A stretch of DNA of 64,000 nt from Homalodisca vitripennis (GCF_021130785.1 NW_025776818.1:58503-122502), one strand, 5' to 3'; shown: positions 35,524-46,759, counted from the stretch's first letter. Program-made: numbers and translations. The notes: generated by a model not told the origin, from the letters alone.

Positions 35524-36018
35524 AGTTTACATGAATAAAGGACTACTGACTGGTCAAGCATACACCTCGACTTTTAGGGTTGATTATTCTGAAAAAGAGG
35601 CCCGGATTGCGGCTCCTGCTGTCCCAGCGACCTCCCACGGCCTGATGGAGACCTCTGATGGCCCATTGGAGACCATCCACGGCCTGCCGACGACATCTCG
35701 ACCCAGCAACGCCGTGCCACCCAGGACAGGAGAACAGGGCCCGGGTGAAGTCGGGATTACCCCCGAGAGCTGCCAGGGTGCGGCGACCAAGTGCCAGGGG
35801 AACCCACGTCGGTCGGAATCCCATAAAGCCTTTCCAAAGGCCACCTGACACCACCGGGGACTTCTGCTCCAGTTGCCCAGCTGATAGATCCAGCTACTTC
35901 TGAGGCCAACTCTGGAACTTAATGCCGTCCCGCCGCGGGTCTGCGGAAACGATAAGCGGCTCCAGCTTCGACTCTTCCGCCGAAAACCAGACGGACAGAC
36001 ACCAACACAGGCGAAGAC

Positions 36019-37062
36019 ATGGACGTCGAGCGCGGGACACGCATTCCTCCCATCATCCTGGACGTCCCTAAAGGATGGGCCAGCCATGCTATTACCATCA
36101 AACAGCTGGTTGGGGGCGACCTGGAGGCAATCTGCACCGCTCGGACGCTACGGCTGAAGACGAGCACCGTGGCCCACTTTCGGCAACTACAAAGGTACTT
36201 ACAGGAACAGGGGCTGAAATTCCACACTTTCGCCATGATCACTGAGCGCTTCCTCAAGGTGGTGATCAAAGGTCTCCCAGCCACCCTATCGCCGAAAGAG
36301 GTCGTCGAGGCTTTCCCGGAGATGGCTATGGCATCGTGGAGGCCAAGCTCTTGACGACAAGACGTGGACAACCGACCAGCCTGTGGCTCATCACCCTCCA
36401 TGGAGGCGATGGGCTCCGGCCTCCTACTGATGTCTACACCGCCCGGACTCTGTTCTTTTGCAGGCTGGGGGTCAGGAAGTACACCGGGCCTAGTAGACCA
36501 GTACAATGCCACCGATGCCAGGGGTTTGAGGCATGGCTCCAGCCACTGCCACCGTGAGCTCCGCTGCGTACGATGCGGTGATAATCATCCGTCCAGTCTC
36601 TGCCCGAAGGAAGCTTCAACCCCGGCCAGATGCTGCAATTGTGGAGAAGCCCACTCTGCCAACTATCGCGGGTGTGTCACCTTCAAAAACGAGAAGCAGC
36701 TCTCGTATGCTGCCGTTGCCAGGAGGGTTCAGAGACCTGTACCTTCCAGGATTGAGCCTCATAAGCCTCGAGAAGCTCCTGCTCCTGCACCTCGTGCCAC
36801 CGTAGATGACACCGCGGAGCCCTCCACTGAAAACCGGGAGGAAGACGACTTCGAGATAGTAAGGCGTCGCCATCATTGCCCAGCTCGGAAGCCAGAAAAT
36901 CGGGGGGCTTGTTCTCGTTCAACTCCGAAGACCTCAACCTCCGAGACACGTCAACCCCCTGCCGCTCATCAACTAGAGAAACCTAACAATCGAGGACACT
37001 CCGGCCCTTCCAGACCAACACTACCCAGGCCCACACCGAGATGTCGTGCTGAGCCACCTTAG
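36019..37062 (+). pseudogene. Jockey-like Gag (ORF1) with three zinc knuckles, frameshifted
   Basis: From the ATG at 36019 the frame reads IPPIILDVPKGW, then FHTFAM and RFLKVVIKGLP. This is the conserved Gag core before the PRE_C2HC domain of Jockey-clade ORF1 proteins (…FHTY...E..LKVVIRGLP). It shifts near 36340 into the frame of VRKYTGPSRPVQCHRCQGF (to ~36530), and again into a third frame for LRCVRCGDNHPSSLC and RCCNCGEAHSANYRGC. The joined region shows knuckles of the forms CX2CX4HX4C, CX2CX3HX4C and CX2CX3HX6C. A proline-rich, basic tail follows to the TAG at 37060-37062. The protein would bind the element RNA. Upstream in-frame sequence from ~35590 may be the Gag N-terminus. Antisense frames here are composition shadows. 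Confidence 0.9.
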
Positions 37063-37240
37063 CCTGCTTCCAGCCCTGAACTACAAGCCCAGCCGCCCAC
37101 ACAAAATATCACGCCGACTTCTCACCCAGCTTCTATTCTGCCTCAGGATCTCAAGGTAAGACTAAATCAGATTCTTTCTCAGCTGACTAACATAGTGGCG
37201 TTGATGTCACGCCTCATGGACATGTTTTCCGCCACCGTCC

Positions 37241-37895
37241 ATGGGTAAGCGGAGAGTTGTCAGCTGGAACGCCGACGGGCTGGCAAACAAGCGGCTGGAA
37301 CTCGGTCAGCTACTAACTGAAAAGGATGTGGACGTCGCTCTTCTACAGGAAACTCACTTTAGGGCGACGGATCGCTTCAATATCCCCAATTACCAGATAT
37401 ACCGCACCGATAGGCAGCTGCATCGGCGAGTGACCCATCGTCTCCTAGCAGCAGTCCCTGCCCCAGGAGCTGAGATCACCCGGATTGCCATCTACTACAG
37501 CGGAGCCGAACTGGAGATTGCCTCCGTCTACAATCCACCTAGAAACACTCTGCAAACTCGCTACCTTGATGTCCTGCTGCGTCCTGGTTCCCCTGCACTT
37601 GTTGCTGGGGACCTCAATGCAAAGCATCTGGACTGGGGATGCCGGAACACCAACTCCAACGGCAGAAGTCTCCACCGTCTCCTGGACAACCGACTCCACA
37701 TCCAACTGCTTACACCTGAGGAGCCCATGCACTACAATCAAATGGACGGCACCTCCCGGACATACTGGACATCGGTCTAGCTGGCTAACTGGACGGACAC
37801 ATCGAGGTGTTTGCAGTGTCTGATCTCTCGTCAGACCACGTGCCAGTTGTCTTCGACCTCTCGGACGACGGAGCGCCATCATATCCTCCTACTCG
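37241..37895 (+). pseudogene. Jockey-like ORF2: apurinic-type endonuclease domain
   Basis: ORF2 starts at the ATG at 37241 (MGKRRVVSWNADGL). Endonuclease landmarks follow in order: the WNADG Asn, LLQETHF with the metal-binding Glu, EIASVYNPP, AGDLNAKHLDWG with Asp/Asn, and SDLSSDHVPVVFDL with the final Asp-His pair at ~37818-37860. A stop at 37780 and a frame change separate SDH from the rest. A stretch is also missing near 37415, where a GGG(T/V)A.L.R segment is expected before the AVPAPG part. The domain nicks target DNA to prime reverse transcription. It is inactive here. Confidence 0.9.
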
Positions 37896-37989
37896 TCCCA
37901 CCAAGATCAACCGGCACCACTTTGCAAACCACCTCGCAAAGACAGACATCGGCCACCACCAACTCTTGCCGAGTCACCGCACCAGCTAG

Positions 37990-38862
37990 ACCGACAAGTA
38001 CAGAACTTGACTTCCATCCTACAAGAAGCTATGACGGCCTCGTCATCTCCTCTCTCACGGACTGACATCACTCCACCTCTACCCGAGGAGTTGAGAGAGG
38101 AGATTCGCCTTCGTCGCAGACTGCGAAGGGAGTATCAGCAGTCCCGATATCCCCACGCCAAGCAGACAAGCAGACCTTCAACCGCTAGGCCAGGAAGTGG
38201 TCTCGTCTCCTGGCTGAACACAGAGCGGCTGCGTGGGATGACTTTGTGGAACATCAAGCTGACGGTGGTGTCGGTGGCATCTGGAAAATCTCCAAGGCAC
38301 TTCGAGGGGAGAAGAAGACCACCCGACCACTTCATGGACAGCGTGGTATTGTCTACTCCCCTGGAAATCGAGCAGAGGCCTTCGCCGACACCATGGAAGA
38401 TTAATTCTCTCCCCACACACGCGGATGTCTACGACGAGGACACGTGCGAAATGATTGAAAACTTACTGGAGAAATACCAACCTGACGAAAACGACCTACT
38501 GCCCACTGTGACTACACTTGAAATGCAAGACCACATTCGCCGCCTTCGTCCGAAGAAGGCCCCTGGCCCGGACTCCTTAGGAACTCCTTAGGATCAGTCC
38601 TCGGCCCGATCCTGTACCTGTGGTACACAAACGACTTTCCGGTCGCTCCGAGAGTGCAGCTCCCATATTGCGTCTTCCCATGGATGACTGATGACATCGA
38701 CTAGAACTTCTACTGCACCACGAAACTTCACCCCACTGACAGGTAGCGAAAGCTACTAGGGCTTTGACCCTCGAGACACAAGGCAAAAGCCTAACCGGCA
38801 GAGGCCTTGAAAGATTTGGGGGATCCACCCCCCACAGTCACAGCGACTTGACTTGACTTGAC
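37990..38862 (+). pseudogene. Jockey-like RT remnant and 3' UTR
   Basis: Between 38007 and 38600 the linker and RT N-terminus are recognisable in scattered frames, ending with IRRLRPKKAPGPDSLGTP at ~38535-38590. This is immediately joined to GSVLGPILYLWYTNDFP-type coding (the RT motif before YADD, frame from ~38590). Then comes a jump near 38660 to TGCGTCTTCCCATGGATGAC, which is the end of ORF2 and 3' UTR in the other copies. Thus at least two internal deletions remove RT motifs 2-3 and everything from YADD to near the C-terminus. The 3' UTR (38680-38862) is well preserved. Confidence 0.85.
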
Positions 38863-38865
38863 CAC

Positions 38866-38955
38866 TATGGATTATGAATATGTCTTATGGAATATTAAAG
38901 AGATTCTCCCTGCACACTTTGGGTACAGAGAGGATTAAAATAAGATAGAAACAAA
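38866..38955 (+). repeat. RU repeat, copy 7a, right part (block 1)
   Basis: Similarity to RU resumes directly after the Jockey tail. Block 1 is at 38904-38940 (CTCCCTGCACACTTTGGGTA), followed by CAGAGAGGATTAAAA, as at 47185. Confidence 0.75.
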
Positions 38956-38959
38956 AACT

Positions 38960-39655
38960 AGGAAGGTTATTTTATTTATTAGGTCAATCCCTAAGAAGGC
39001 AATATTGAGTTTGATTATAGTGCATATCACTGCATAAGGTTTGGCTGATTATTTGCAAACCTTTACACATTGATCTTAGTGTAAACAATGAATGAAAAGA
39101 GAAAATTTCCCAGGAGATAAAATTTTGACCAAGCTGAGTACAAAAAATGATTTATCAATGTTTTGATAAGGTGGTTTTCATAAACAACTAGTGGATACTT
39201 TAATTTTAGAAATGTATGTATTGGCCAAAAAAAAATCTTAGCTATTTTAACAGTCATCTCGTTAATCCTAAAAATTACCAGAATTAAACAATTTAACAAC
39301 CTATAAATTTTAAAATTTTAAACATCTGTAAATACAGTATTTGGCAGAGATTGTAGTTATAACATTTAGATGTATGTGTTCTAATGGATATGTGCATGAG
39401 CTTACACAGTATATCATATAATCTGGTATTACAGCAACTCAGCTATGCGTGGGTATGACAGAAGAACTTATATTGTAATATGTTAAGGTTTGTCAACGCA
39501 CGTGTGATACTGTTGAAGTACAGTGAATTTAAAATCATATTCAGATTACAAGTTATACAGTTTGTAGGTAAAGGCCACAATAATAAAAACTTGAAATAGA
39601 AATCGTACTTCAGCGTTTCAGTTTGTGCATATGTTTTCCTTTTTTTGAACCTATA
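38960..39655. other. AT-rich stretch, no gene seen
   Basis: No recognisable gene. RU blocks 2 and 3 expected after block 1 at 38905 are not visible here; a separate RU copy with its own left arm follows at 40320. Confidence 0.4.
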
Positions 39656-39660
39656 AGCCA

Positions 39661-39832
39661 ATCCCCTTTTAAGCCTTATTCTGCCCGTCCTCATAGGCCA
39701 CTGCACTTTGCGAGGATCATATCAAATAGAATAAGGGAGAGAGTCAGAACAGTATAAGGTCGATGGTACTGATAGAAAGTGCAACGGTCGCCGACAGGAT
39801 TAGAACCTGCCCTGCCCCTAACTCAGACTAAA
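39661..39832 (-). mobile_element. tRNA-derived SINE, minus strand, same family as 30.6 kb
   Basis: The reverse complement reproduces the 30.6-kb SINE. A B-box-like GGTTCTAATCCTGTCGG lies at ~39790-39806, followed by CGACCGTTGCACTTTCTATC, AGTACCATCGACCTTATAC and CTTATTCTATTTGATATGAT. Near the 3' end comes a GAGGACGGGCAGAATAAGGC-type stretch at 39670-39695. The A box end (near 39832) is poorly kept. It is a separate insertion, opposite in orientation to the other two copies. Confidence 0.8.
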
Positions 39833-39834
39833 AG

Positions 39835-40318
39835 TTTAACTTCTATTTGTAAGCTTAAATGAAAGATTATAATACATTATTTCAAAAAACTAAATGTTAA
39901 ATGTATGTTATAATTTTCAACGCTTAATAATAAGTGTCCGATTCAATTTACGGGACTATCAGAAAAATATTTTATTTTACGGACTTTATTTATTTAAACG
40001 TTAAAATAGCCTAAGATTTGTTATTGCTGTACTTGTTAATTGTTTTATAACAGAACATTGTATTTATCATGGAAGATGATCAGTTATTATTAATAATTCC
40101 TCTAAACAAAGATCCACTGTACTAACAAAAATTAAACGAAGCAACGTTACTTATAATTATTTAATATATGTTCTGAAAAATTCTCAAGAACGGTTTATTA
40201 TATTTTGCCATGAAACATTTATTTGACAAAAAAATTTTATTCTTAGTAGGAATTGTAATATTTAAATATGAATGAGTAATATAATAAGTTTTTTATACCA
40301 CTGTACCACTTTCTTTTC
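39835..40318. other. AT-rich stretch, no gene seen
   Basis: No recognisable feature. Confidence 0.4.
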
Positions 40319-40319
40319 G

Positions 40320-42200
40320 TTTCTCTTTGAATTGGATGAGTGCTATGGTTGTAATCTCAGCAACTAATTGAATAAATTAAAAGATACAGACCATATCTTT
40401 CTTCAAATCTGCACAATACCGTTTTTAAACTTGTTGAATGTAATTATTAAATGTAATTAAGTTACGATATTTAATCCTAAGTCAACCAGCATTCACTAAT
40501 TTTAATATTTTAAATATTCACCACATTTCAAAATGCCAGAAAGATGACTCTTAGACACGTTTAAGAAAATAAATCTTTAATTAATCTTTACACTTATTAT
40601 CAAATATTTATGAAGGGATATTAAATTATTTGTAATGTTTTAGAAACACATTATAAAATTATTATATCTGTATAGTTAAAGTATTAAAGGATTAGTAACC
40701 CAAAGTTACAGATTTTGTTTTTTTATTTTTGTACACAAGCATACTAACGTTAATATTTGATCATAACGAAATAAATAAATAAATTCTAAAATCCTTAAAA
40801 GATTAAAATTATGTTATTTGTAAACGCGATATACTTCAATTAAACTGTTTTACTCTTGTTTACTATAATATTAATACATCTCTAAGACTAGCATGTAAAC
40901 TACTTTAGGCAAGAAGAATAGTTACAGCCAAAACTATCATTTACAAATAATCAAAGTAACTCATCTATAGGTCCTTGTCTTGATCCTGGTCTTCGGCTTC
41001 GTACTCCTGGTGAATATTTCCTGACGTCCTGCGTGTTTAACGACTTTGAACGTTAAACTGAACTATAACAAATGTCCTTGCCCTTATCAAGCTTTGTCGT
41101 TGCACCTGTCCCTGGACTTGCTTTTCCAACTCAACGTAGTATGAGTTCAAAGAATTATATAACAAAAAACTTTTGAATTTATCAAACACTTTCAAATAAT
41201 TTTACTCTGCTGTTTCCATGGAAATTAAAACAATATTAATATATAATCCGGTGTTTATGTTTCATCTGTTTCTTTCTTTCTGGATACCTTCACTTGCTAC
41301 TACTATGATTATGCCGATTTAATAATAACAATCATTACTCTTAGACATACATTCTAAAGAGACAAACATCTTCTGTTGATAGTCTAGATCCATTTTCTAG
41401 TCACACTATTCGATATGTAATTTTATTTATTATTAGTATATCTGCAACTAAATGAACCTGCGTAGATTTGGTGTAATTTTTCCCTTTGATGTATCTTATT
41501 CAACTAGTCTACATTACAGTGCATTAAAAACCTAATTGTAAATTTATTTCGGGCAAACAAGTCACTAAATTGATACGTTATTAAATAAACAACCAATTAC
41601 TTTGACAAATAGGAGGGGTTGAGTATTCAATATCATTGCATTACATTTTCAAACAGTTTGCAGTAATTTGTCTGTAATTATTAACTCTTGTATACGAATA
41701 ATAAAATGTATTTTCATAACCAGTCTGCAATGTTCAAACCACTGCATGAACAATAGTAGGGTTGTCACACTACCTTAATAAGCTTTCCTTACTTATTGGA
41801 TAGTTGATATTGATTACTCTCCTGTAATTGAACTCATTATAGTATTATCATTATGAAGAAAGTTACTGCAAACGTTTTTTTTTTATATTTTTGAATGTCG
41901 AAATAAAAACTATAACCCATATTTAAATATAGATCTTTTATTATAAAAAAGGAGCTGGTCTCTACCTGACTTTTCGGCTTTAAAGGCCTTTGACCACATC
42001 CGCACAGGACGTAAAGGCTTTCATCACATATATACTCCCTTTTTACTAAGGAACCACTTTAATTAATAAAAAGCTTTAAAATATTTTAAATTTAAAGTAT
42101 TTAGCTAATCTTTATTATTAAGTGTATGACTCTCTTAAATATAATTAATAACGTGATTCTCAAATTAAGGTAGAGTCACAAATTTAATGTTACATTTTGT
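40320..42200 (+). repeat. RU repeat, copy 7b
   Basis: The left arm (GGTTGTAATCTCAGCAACTA at ~40345) matches 54163 (GGTGGTAATCTCATCAACTA) and 2490. Block 1 is weak at ~40668-40710, block 2 at ~40965-41030 (GATCCTGGTCTTCGG), and block 3 at ~41208-41235 (GTTTCCATGGAAATTAAAAC). The downstream TTTGACCACATCCGCACAGG at ~41989 matches 3589. Between block 3 and this landmark it has ~500 extra bases compared with copy 1. Confidence 0.7.
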
Positions 42201-42204
42201 ACAT

Positions 42205-42775
42205 TATTTATTTTACCCTTTAAACCAAACATAAAACTAATTAATTAAAAATTATTACATTCCGTCCAGTACATAACATAGTAGAACTTGTTTAGTTTTA
42301 GAAATCCATAACAACTATTAAATATGCAAGGTTTTTAAAATTTGTAATAATTATTTTTCTTGTATTGGAAAACTGTTCATTTGTAGTCAATCATATTTTA
42401 TACATTTATTAAGACACGAAAGATTTTAAATTATTTTCACTGAATCCTAAGTAAAAGGTAAGAAGTTAAAAATTGTATTAGCATTTTTTAGAAAATAATA
42501 TAAATAATTGCATTGATACTCATAACACACACAATTTTCTAGAAAATAATTTCCATTCTAAAGTATTTCCTATAAGATTTGTACAATGAAAACAAAGACA
42601 ATTTTATATTATGGAAGTTTCATATGCCAACTAGCTGTTACACATGGCTTTGAAAGTAGTTTTTATTGAATAACAGATAATCATGGTAATTTCTTTGTTC
42701 AACTGCTTAAAATACACTCCTAAAAATATATATGATGGTCATTTGGAAGATATTGAAATCGCTTAATTCACTTTT
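42205..42775. other. AT-rich stretch, no gene seen
   Basis: No recognisable feature before the 110-bp array. Confidence 0.45.
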
Positions 42776-42776
42776 A

Positions 42777-43553
42777 AATAGTTATAATTGTTTTAAAGAG
42801 TACTGTTTTTGGGTTCCTGAAGTTAAATATTAAAAACCGGTTTTATAAATAGCAATGAAACTCACAAATGTCTATAATATACGAATAAATAATTATAATA
42901 GTTTTAAAGAGTAATGTTTTTGGGTTCCTGAAGTTAAATATTAAAACCGGTTTTATAAATAGCAATGAAACTCACAAATGTCTATAATATACGAATAAAT
43001 AGTTATAATCGTTTTAAAGAGTAATGTTTTTGGGTTCCTGAAGTTAAATATTAAAACCGGTTTTATAAATAGCAATGAAACTCACAAATGTCTATAATAT
43101 ACGAATAAATAGTTATAATAGTTTTAAAGAGTAATGTTTTTGGGTTCCTGAAGTTAAATATTAAAACCGGTTTTATAAATAGCAATGAAACTCACGAATG
43201 TCTATAATATACGAATAAATAGTTATAATAGTTTTAAAGAGTAATGTTTTTGGGTTCCTGAAGTTAAATATTAAAAACCGGTTTTATAAATAGCAATGAA
43301 ACTCACAAATGTCTATAATATACGAATAAATAGTTATAATAGTTTTAAAGAGTAATGTTTTTGGGTTCCTGAAGTTAAATATTAAAACCGGTTTTATAAA
43401 TAGCAATGAAACTCACAAATGTCTATAATATACGAATAAATAGTTATAATAGTTTTAAAGAGTAATGTTTTTGGGTTCCTGAAGTTAAATATTAAAACCG
43501 GTTTTATAAATAGCAATGAAACTCACAAATGTCTATAATATACGAATAAATAG
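42777..43553 (+). repeat. 110-bp minisatellite, seven near-identical copies with a 14-bp palindrome
   Basis: GGGTTCCTGAAG recurs at about 42811, 42922, 43032, 43142, 43252, 43363 and 43473, spaced 110 or 111 bases. Units differ by only a few bases (for example one ACTCACGAATG variant, and an extra A before CCGG in the 111-bp units). Each unit contains AACCGGTT, in most as part of the perfect palindrome TAAAACCGGTTTTA. AACCGGTT is the established consensus for Grainyhead/CP2-family transcription factors. Flanks diverge immediately (the last unit ends AATAGTTTCGATAG). High identity implies recent expansion or homogenisation. No protein is encoded. Confidence 0.97.
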
Positions 43554-43554
43554 T

Positions 43555-44383
43555 TTCGATAGTTTTAGTAACACTAAGTATCTTAGTCCAGAGTAAAGGT
43601 ATACCTAATTCGTTAATACGGTGGTTTTATGGTACGTATTATTTAAGTGTTCATAGTTAAAATATTCAAAAGCTAAACAAAACTTGATCTGGCTTTTATT
43701 GGACTTGAGCGAGGGAAGAAGAATATCTTGTTTGAATAAGTTTTAAATTACACGCCATAGTAGAAATTATATACTGTTCGACTGATAATATCTGAAAATA
43801 GTCTGAGATTCATATTTGGTCGAAAATTATCTACATTTGACCCTTGTAAATCTTCTTCCTGTCGAAAATATTGTTAATATCGTAGTAGCGATTGCATTAT
43901 TACCCTGATAAAGAAAATGTATACATACATAGTTTTGAAAATTCTCCTTCGGTCATCAATAGACTACTTCCGGTTATTGTATTTTACTTCCAGTTTTAGT
44001 TATGTCTGGTGCGGGGTACCTCTTTAGGGTATAATACATATGTTTGTCCAATTGCAACCTTCATGATGAACAGTAAATACAAATATATAGCTCCTCTAAA
44101 GGTTGCACACTATTTCGGCTCCTGTGCGTATTTGAACTACTTGATACATATTTATTTCTCTGTTGGCATGTTGAAACAAATGTTTCTAAATCCTCTACTT
44201 ACTGGAACATTAGGAAGTTAAAATAAATATATAGTTTTTCCAGGGTTGCGAGAAAAATTCGACACAGAGTATGTTTGTGCTTTATGAAAAAGTTTAATTT
44301 TTATGTCACGAGGCACTAATGTGCCATATTTCAAATTTCTGGGAATCGGAAATTTATAAAATTATTTATCTGAGTAAGTTTGG

Positions 44384-44385
<2 letters not shown>
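43555..44385. other. AT-rich stretch, no gene seen
   Basis: One 70-codon plus frame at 44009-44221 has a mildly hydrophobic sequence without family resemblance; I do not call it. Confidence 0.45.

Positions 44386-44387
<2 letters not shown>

Positions 44388-44457
<70 letters not shown>
44388..44457. repeat. TA microsatellite
   Basis: About 34 uninterrupted TA dinucleotides. They generate artificial YI-repeat frames on both strands. Confidence 0.97.
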
Positions 44458-44459
<2 letters not shown>

Positions 44460-45285
44460 AAAAAGGCAGTATATCATGCACACAGGAGACGGCTGCATAA
44501 AAACACCAGATATAGATAATAGAGCAAAATATGTAATGGAATTATAAATATCATAACGTTTATGGGTAGATCTACGAGCCCAATATAAACAATACAATAC
44601 ATTTATTACCTAAATACGTGGAAAGGGGCATTTCTTAAGTATCAATTAGTTGTAATAATAACTTAAAAACACATTATTTAGTTACATTTACAAAGCATAA
44701 ACAAAGCTTTGTCCTTCCTGGAAAAGAATAAAAAAGTTTAGTTAATTTGTATTTATGTCACTTTTTTATTTATCACCCAATTGTCTTAATAATACACCGT
44801 TTTGCATGTAAAGAATTTATATTAGCTATAGTGTAGTGTACCTTTTGAATAATAAATCGAGAAGATTCAATTTCAGATTTATAAATTTTTAAATAATTTA
44901 TATTTTGAGGTTGTTGAACACATAGTATCCATTCTTAAAATGCACTAATAATTCTTTAAATATAATTAAATTTTTATAAGCATTCAAAATATTATTTTAT
45001 AAAAGAATTACCTTTTGTTTTTTAAATATCAAATTGTAAAACTTAAAACGCACAATGTCCAACATTTTAAACGCATATAATTTAATTTTTTATCGATTCT
45101 TAAGTCAAAATTTTTTAGGAATAAAAGAGTATTGTGTTGATCTGTGAAACCCCCTTGAACAAATAATTCGTTGAAAACATCATAATCCTGAAGGGTTTGC
45201 CAAAGGTAAATCGTTGAGATATATGTTCTAATCATGTGTAGCACACTATACACTGAATCAGCATAGCTATTTTAACAACTCATTT
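44460..45285. other. AT-rich stretch, no gene seen
   Basis: No recognisable feature. Confidence 0.45.
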
Positions 45286-45289
45286 ATAG

Positions 45290-45500
45290 CGTAAGATAAG
45301 ATAAGGCCCTTCCTACTGAGGTGAGTAAACAATCATCCTTAATATTACAATACAGAAACGAAGTAGATTAAGACAAACATCTAAGCCAGTAACCAGGTCA
45401 GTTGGGTTACCTCCGGTTATTGCGAGACAGATTATCCTTAGGATGCAGGCCAGATCACGTAGGGATGAGTATTTAACCACTAGACAACAGCCCCAAAGTT
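45290..45500 (-). mobile_element. tRNA-derived SINE of a second family, minus strand
   Basis: On the minus strand, GGGGCTGTTGTCTAGTGGTT is at ~45493-45474. The TTGTCTAGTGGTT core is the A-box region typical of tRNA-Glu/Asp-like heads. The body runs to about 45300 and ends in a CTTATCTTATCTTAC simple-repeat tail, as expected for a SINE. The B box is not clean (a CTGTCTCGCAATAACC stretch near 45425 is the nearest candidate). No functional cloverleaf is expected because the 3' half does not pair. This family shares no body with the 30.6-kb SINE. Confidence 0.6.
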
Positions 45501-45689
45501 AGTACTATCTAATCCCGGAGATATAAATCCACGGCAATTATAGCTTCTACTTAAGACCATAAAACCCTCAGATCGGAAGCATGAACTGCATTAATAACCA
45601 TATTCTCTTCGCAACGTACATTTCCAGTCCTGAATTCAATCACTAGTCAACAACATTTAGAACTTAACTTGAGACATAAAATCGATATT

Positions 45690-46020
45690 AGAGCCTCCTC
45701 GGTAAGAAGGAGGACCGATGGCTCCAAATGATGCCCTCCTCCAAGTTTGACAAGGGCAGCCTGTGTCGGGTTAAAACAAAGACAATCCTATCACACCATT
45801 GTAATGCTCCCTTTAGGGTTTTAGTAAGGTTGTTAAACGTGACTGAGGTTGTAAATTTACCAGTTACAAGAATTATCATGTCATCTTATTCGCATACACC
45901 TGTGTGAAAAGGCCACTACAGTTACAGACCTAAACAGGTCGTCCATAACAAGGAGAATGGACGCCATCCTGAAGAGAGCCTTAAGTGGCCCTTTCAGTGA
46001 TCCTTTCACCCCAAATCGTG
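45690..46020 (-). pseudogene. R1/I-type LINE RT palm fragment, minus strand
   Basis: The minus strand reads ASILLVMDDLFRSVTVVAF at ~45975-45915, similar to the V(V)DDLL segment before the catalytic box of R1-clade RTs. Next comes stop-DDMIILVTGKF at ~45895-45860, where YADD..ILV.GKF is expected. Then TFNNLTKTLKGALQWCDR fits the helix after the palm (…L...L..V..WC). A stop codon occupies the residue before DD. Frames change between segments, and no other RT motif or tail was seen. Assignment to the R1 clade rests on the VDDLL...ADD..ILV.GK pattern. Confidence 0.65.
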
Positions 46021-46024
46021 GGCT

Positions 46025-46758
46025 TAAACGTTTCTAAATTATTAGTAGGGATTTGAGATCAAAAATTTTCGTACTTTTTTACTTTAAATGTACATGAAAA
46101 TTTTAATTATTTAATTCTGGAAATAGAGAGTCTGTAAAAAGTGAGAATAATTATTACAGTAAGGTGATAATGTATAAGATTCGAAAGACATTTTTATAAG
46201 TTTTTTGGTAAAAATGATATTTATTAAATTTATCCATTGTCCATTGCTTAAAAGTTCTCTTGGAATTAAAAACAGGCTAGCAATTGTTTTCATTATTAGA
46301 TAACAAAAATCAGATCAGTATTTTATGTTTTAAGGAATATTTTGAAATAAAAAAATAGTCAAATCGTTCATTTTCTTGAACTTTATTGCTTGAAGGACGT
46401 TAAAATAACAAAACTAACGGAAGTACACGTATGAAAACGTTTAGAACTAATAAAAATTTGTTCTGACCATTAATAATTGCTTTATATCCTGATATGATTA
46501 AAATGTTAGTCTCAGAACGAGTAATAGGCGACTTATAACATATAATAAATGAATGAAAAGTCCAACTCGGTGGAAAGTTATAAAATTTATTGATACTGTT
46601 AGCAAAATTCTCATTATAAACCAGTTCTGTACTGGAGTCATTCTGAGAATGATGTACTTTAAGAGGGTTTCCTCTCGAGTTAGAAGTTCAGCAGACGCAT
46701 TTGTATACGAATGATTTATTTTTGTTCACCACCAAACAGAAATTAAATGATTATTAGT
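46025..46758. other. AT-rich stretch, no gene seen
   Basis: No recognisable feature. Confidence 0.45.
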
Positions 46759-46759
46759 A

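Larger units (their letters stand above)
35540..38862 (+). mobile_element. Jockey-like LINE, internally deleted, with TTGAC-repeat tail
   Basis: This GC-rich block contrasts sharply with AT-rich flanks. Gag (ORF1) with PRE_C2HC-type and zinc-knuckle motifs is followed by an endonuclease (ORF2 N-terminus), a short RT N-terminal piece, a one-motif RT remnant, and a 3' UTR with GGTAGCGAAAGCTACTAGGG. The element ends in ACTTGACTTGACTTGAC. The 3' UTR is the same as in the copies ending at 55372 and 63563. Most of the RT palm, including the YADD box, is deleted. Several frameshifts and stops make all ORFs dead. The 5' boundary is uncertain (35375-35590). It interrupts an RU copy. Confidence 0.9.

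Noticed and set aside
35543..38828. Long minus-strand open frames across the GC-rich Jockey region
   Set aside because: They are antisense shadows of Gag and endonuclease frames, with no conserved domains of their own.
42777..43553. CRISPR array
   Set aside because: Units are contiguous 110-bp tandem repeats with no unique spacers, in a eukaryotic repeat context.
44009..44221. 70-codon plus-strand frame with hydrophobic stretches
   Set aside because: No family resemblance, AT-rich composition and no splice or promoter context; a chance frame is likely.
44319..44597. Frames containing YI repeats
   Set aside because: They are produced by the TA microsatellite.
45340..45480. R1-type ORF2 C-terminus (CLAITGGNPTDL reading on the minus strand)
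   Set aside because: The same bases contain a better tRNA-like A box and a SINE-type repeat tail; the protein similarity is weak and could be chance.
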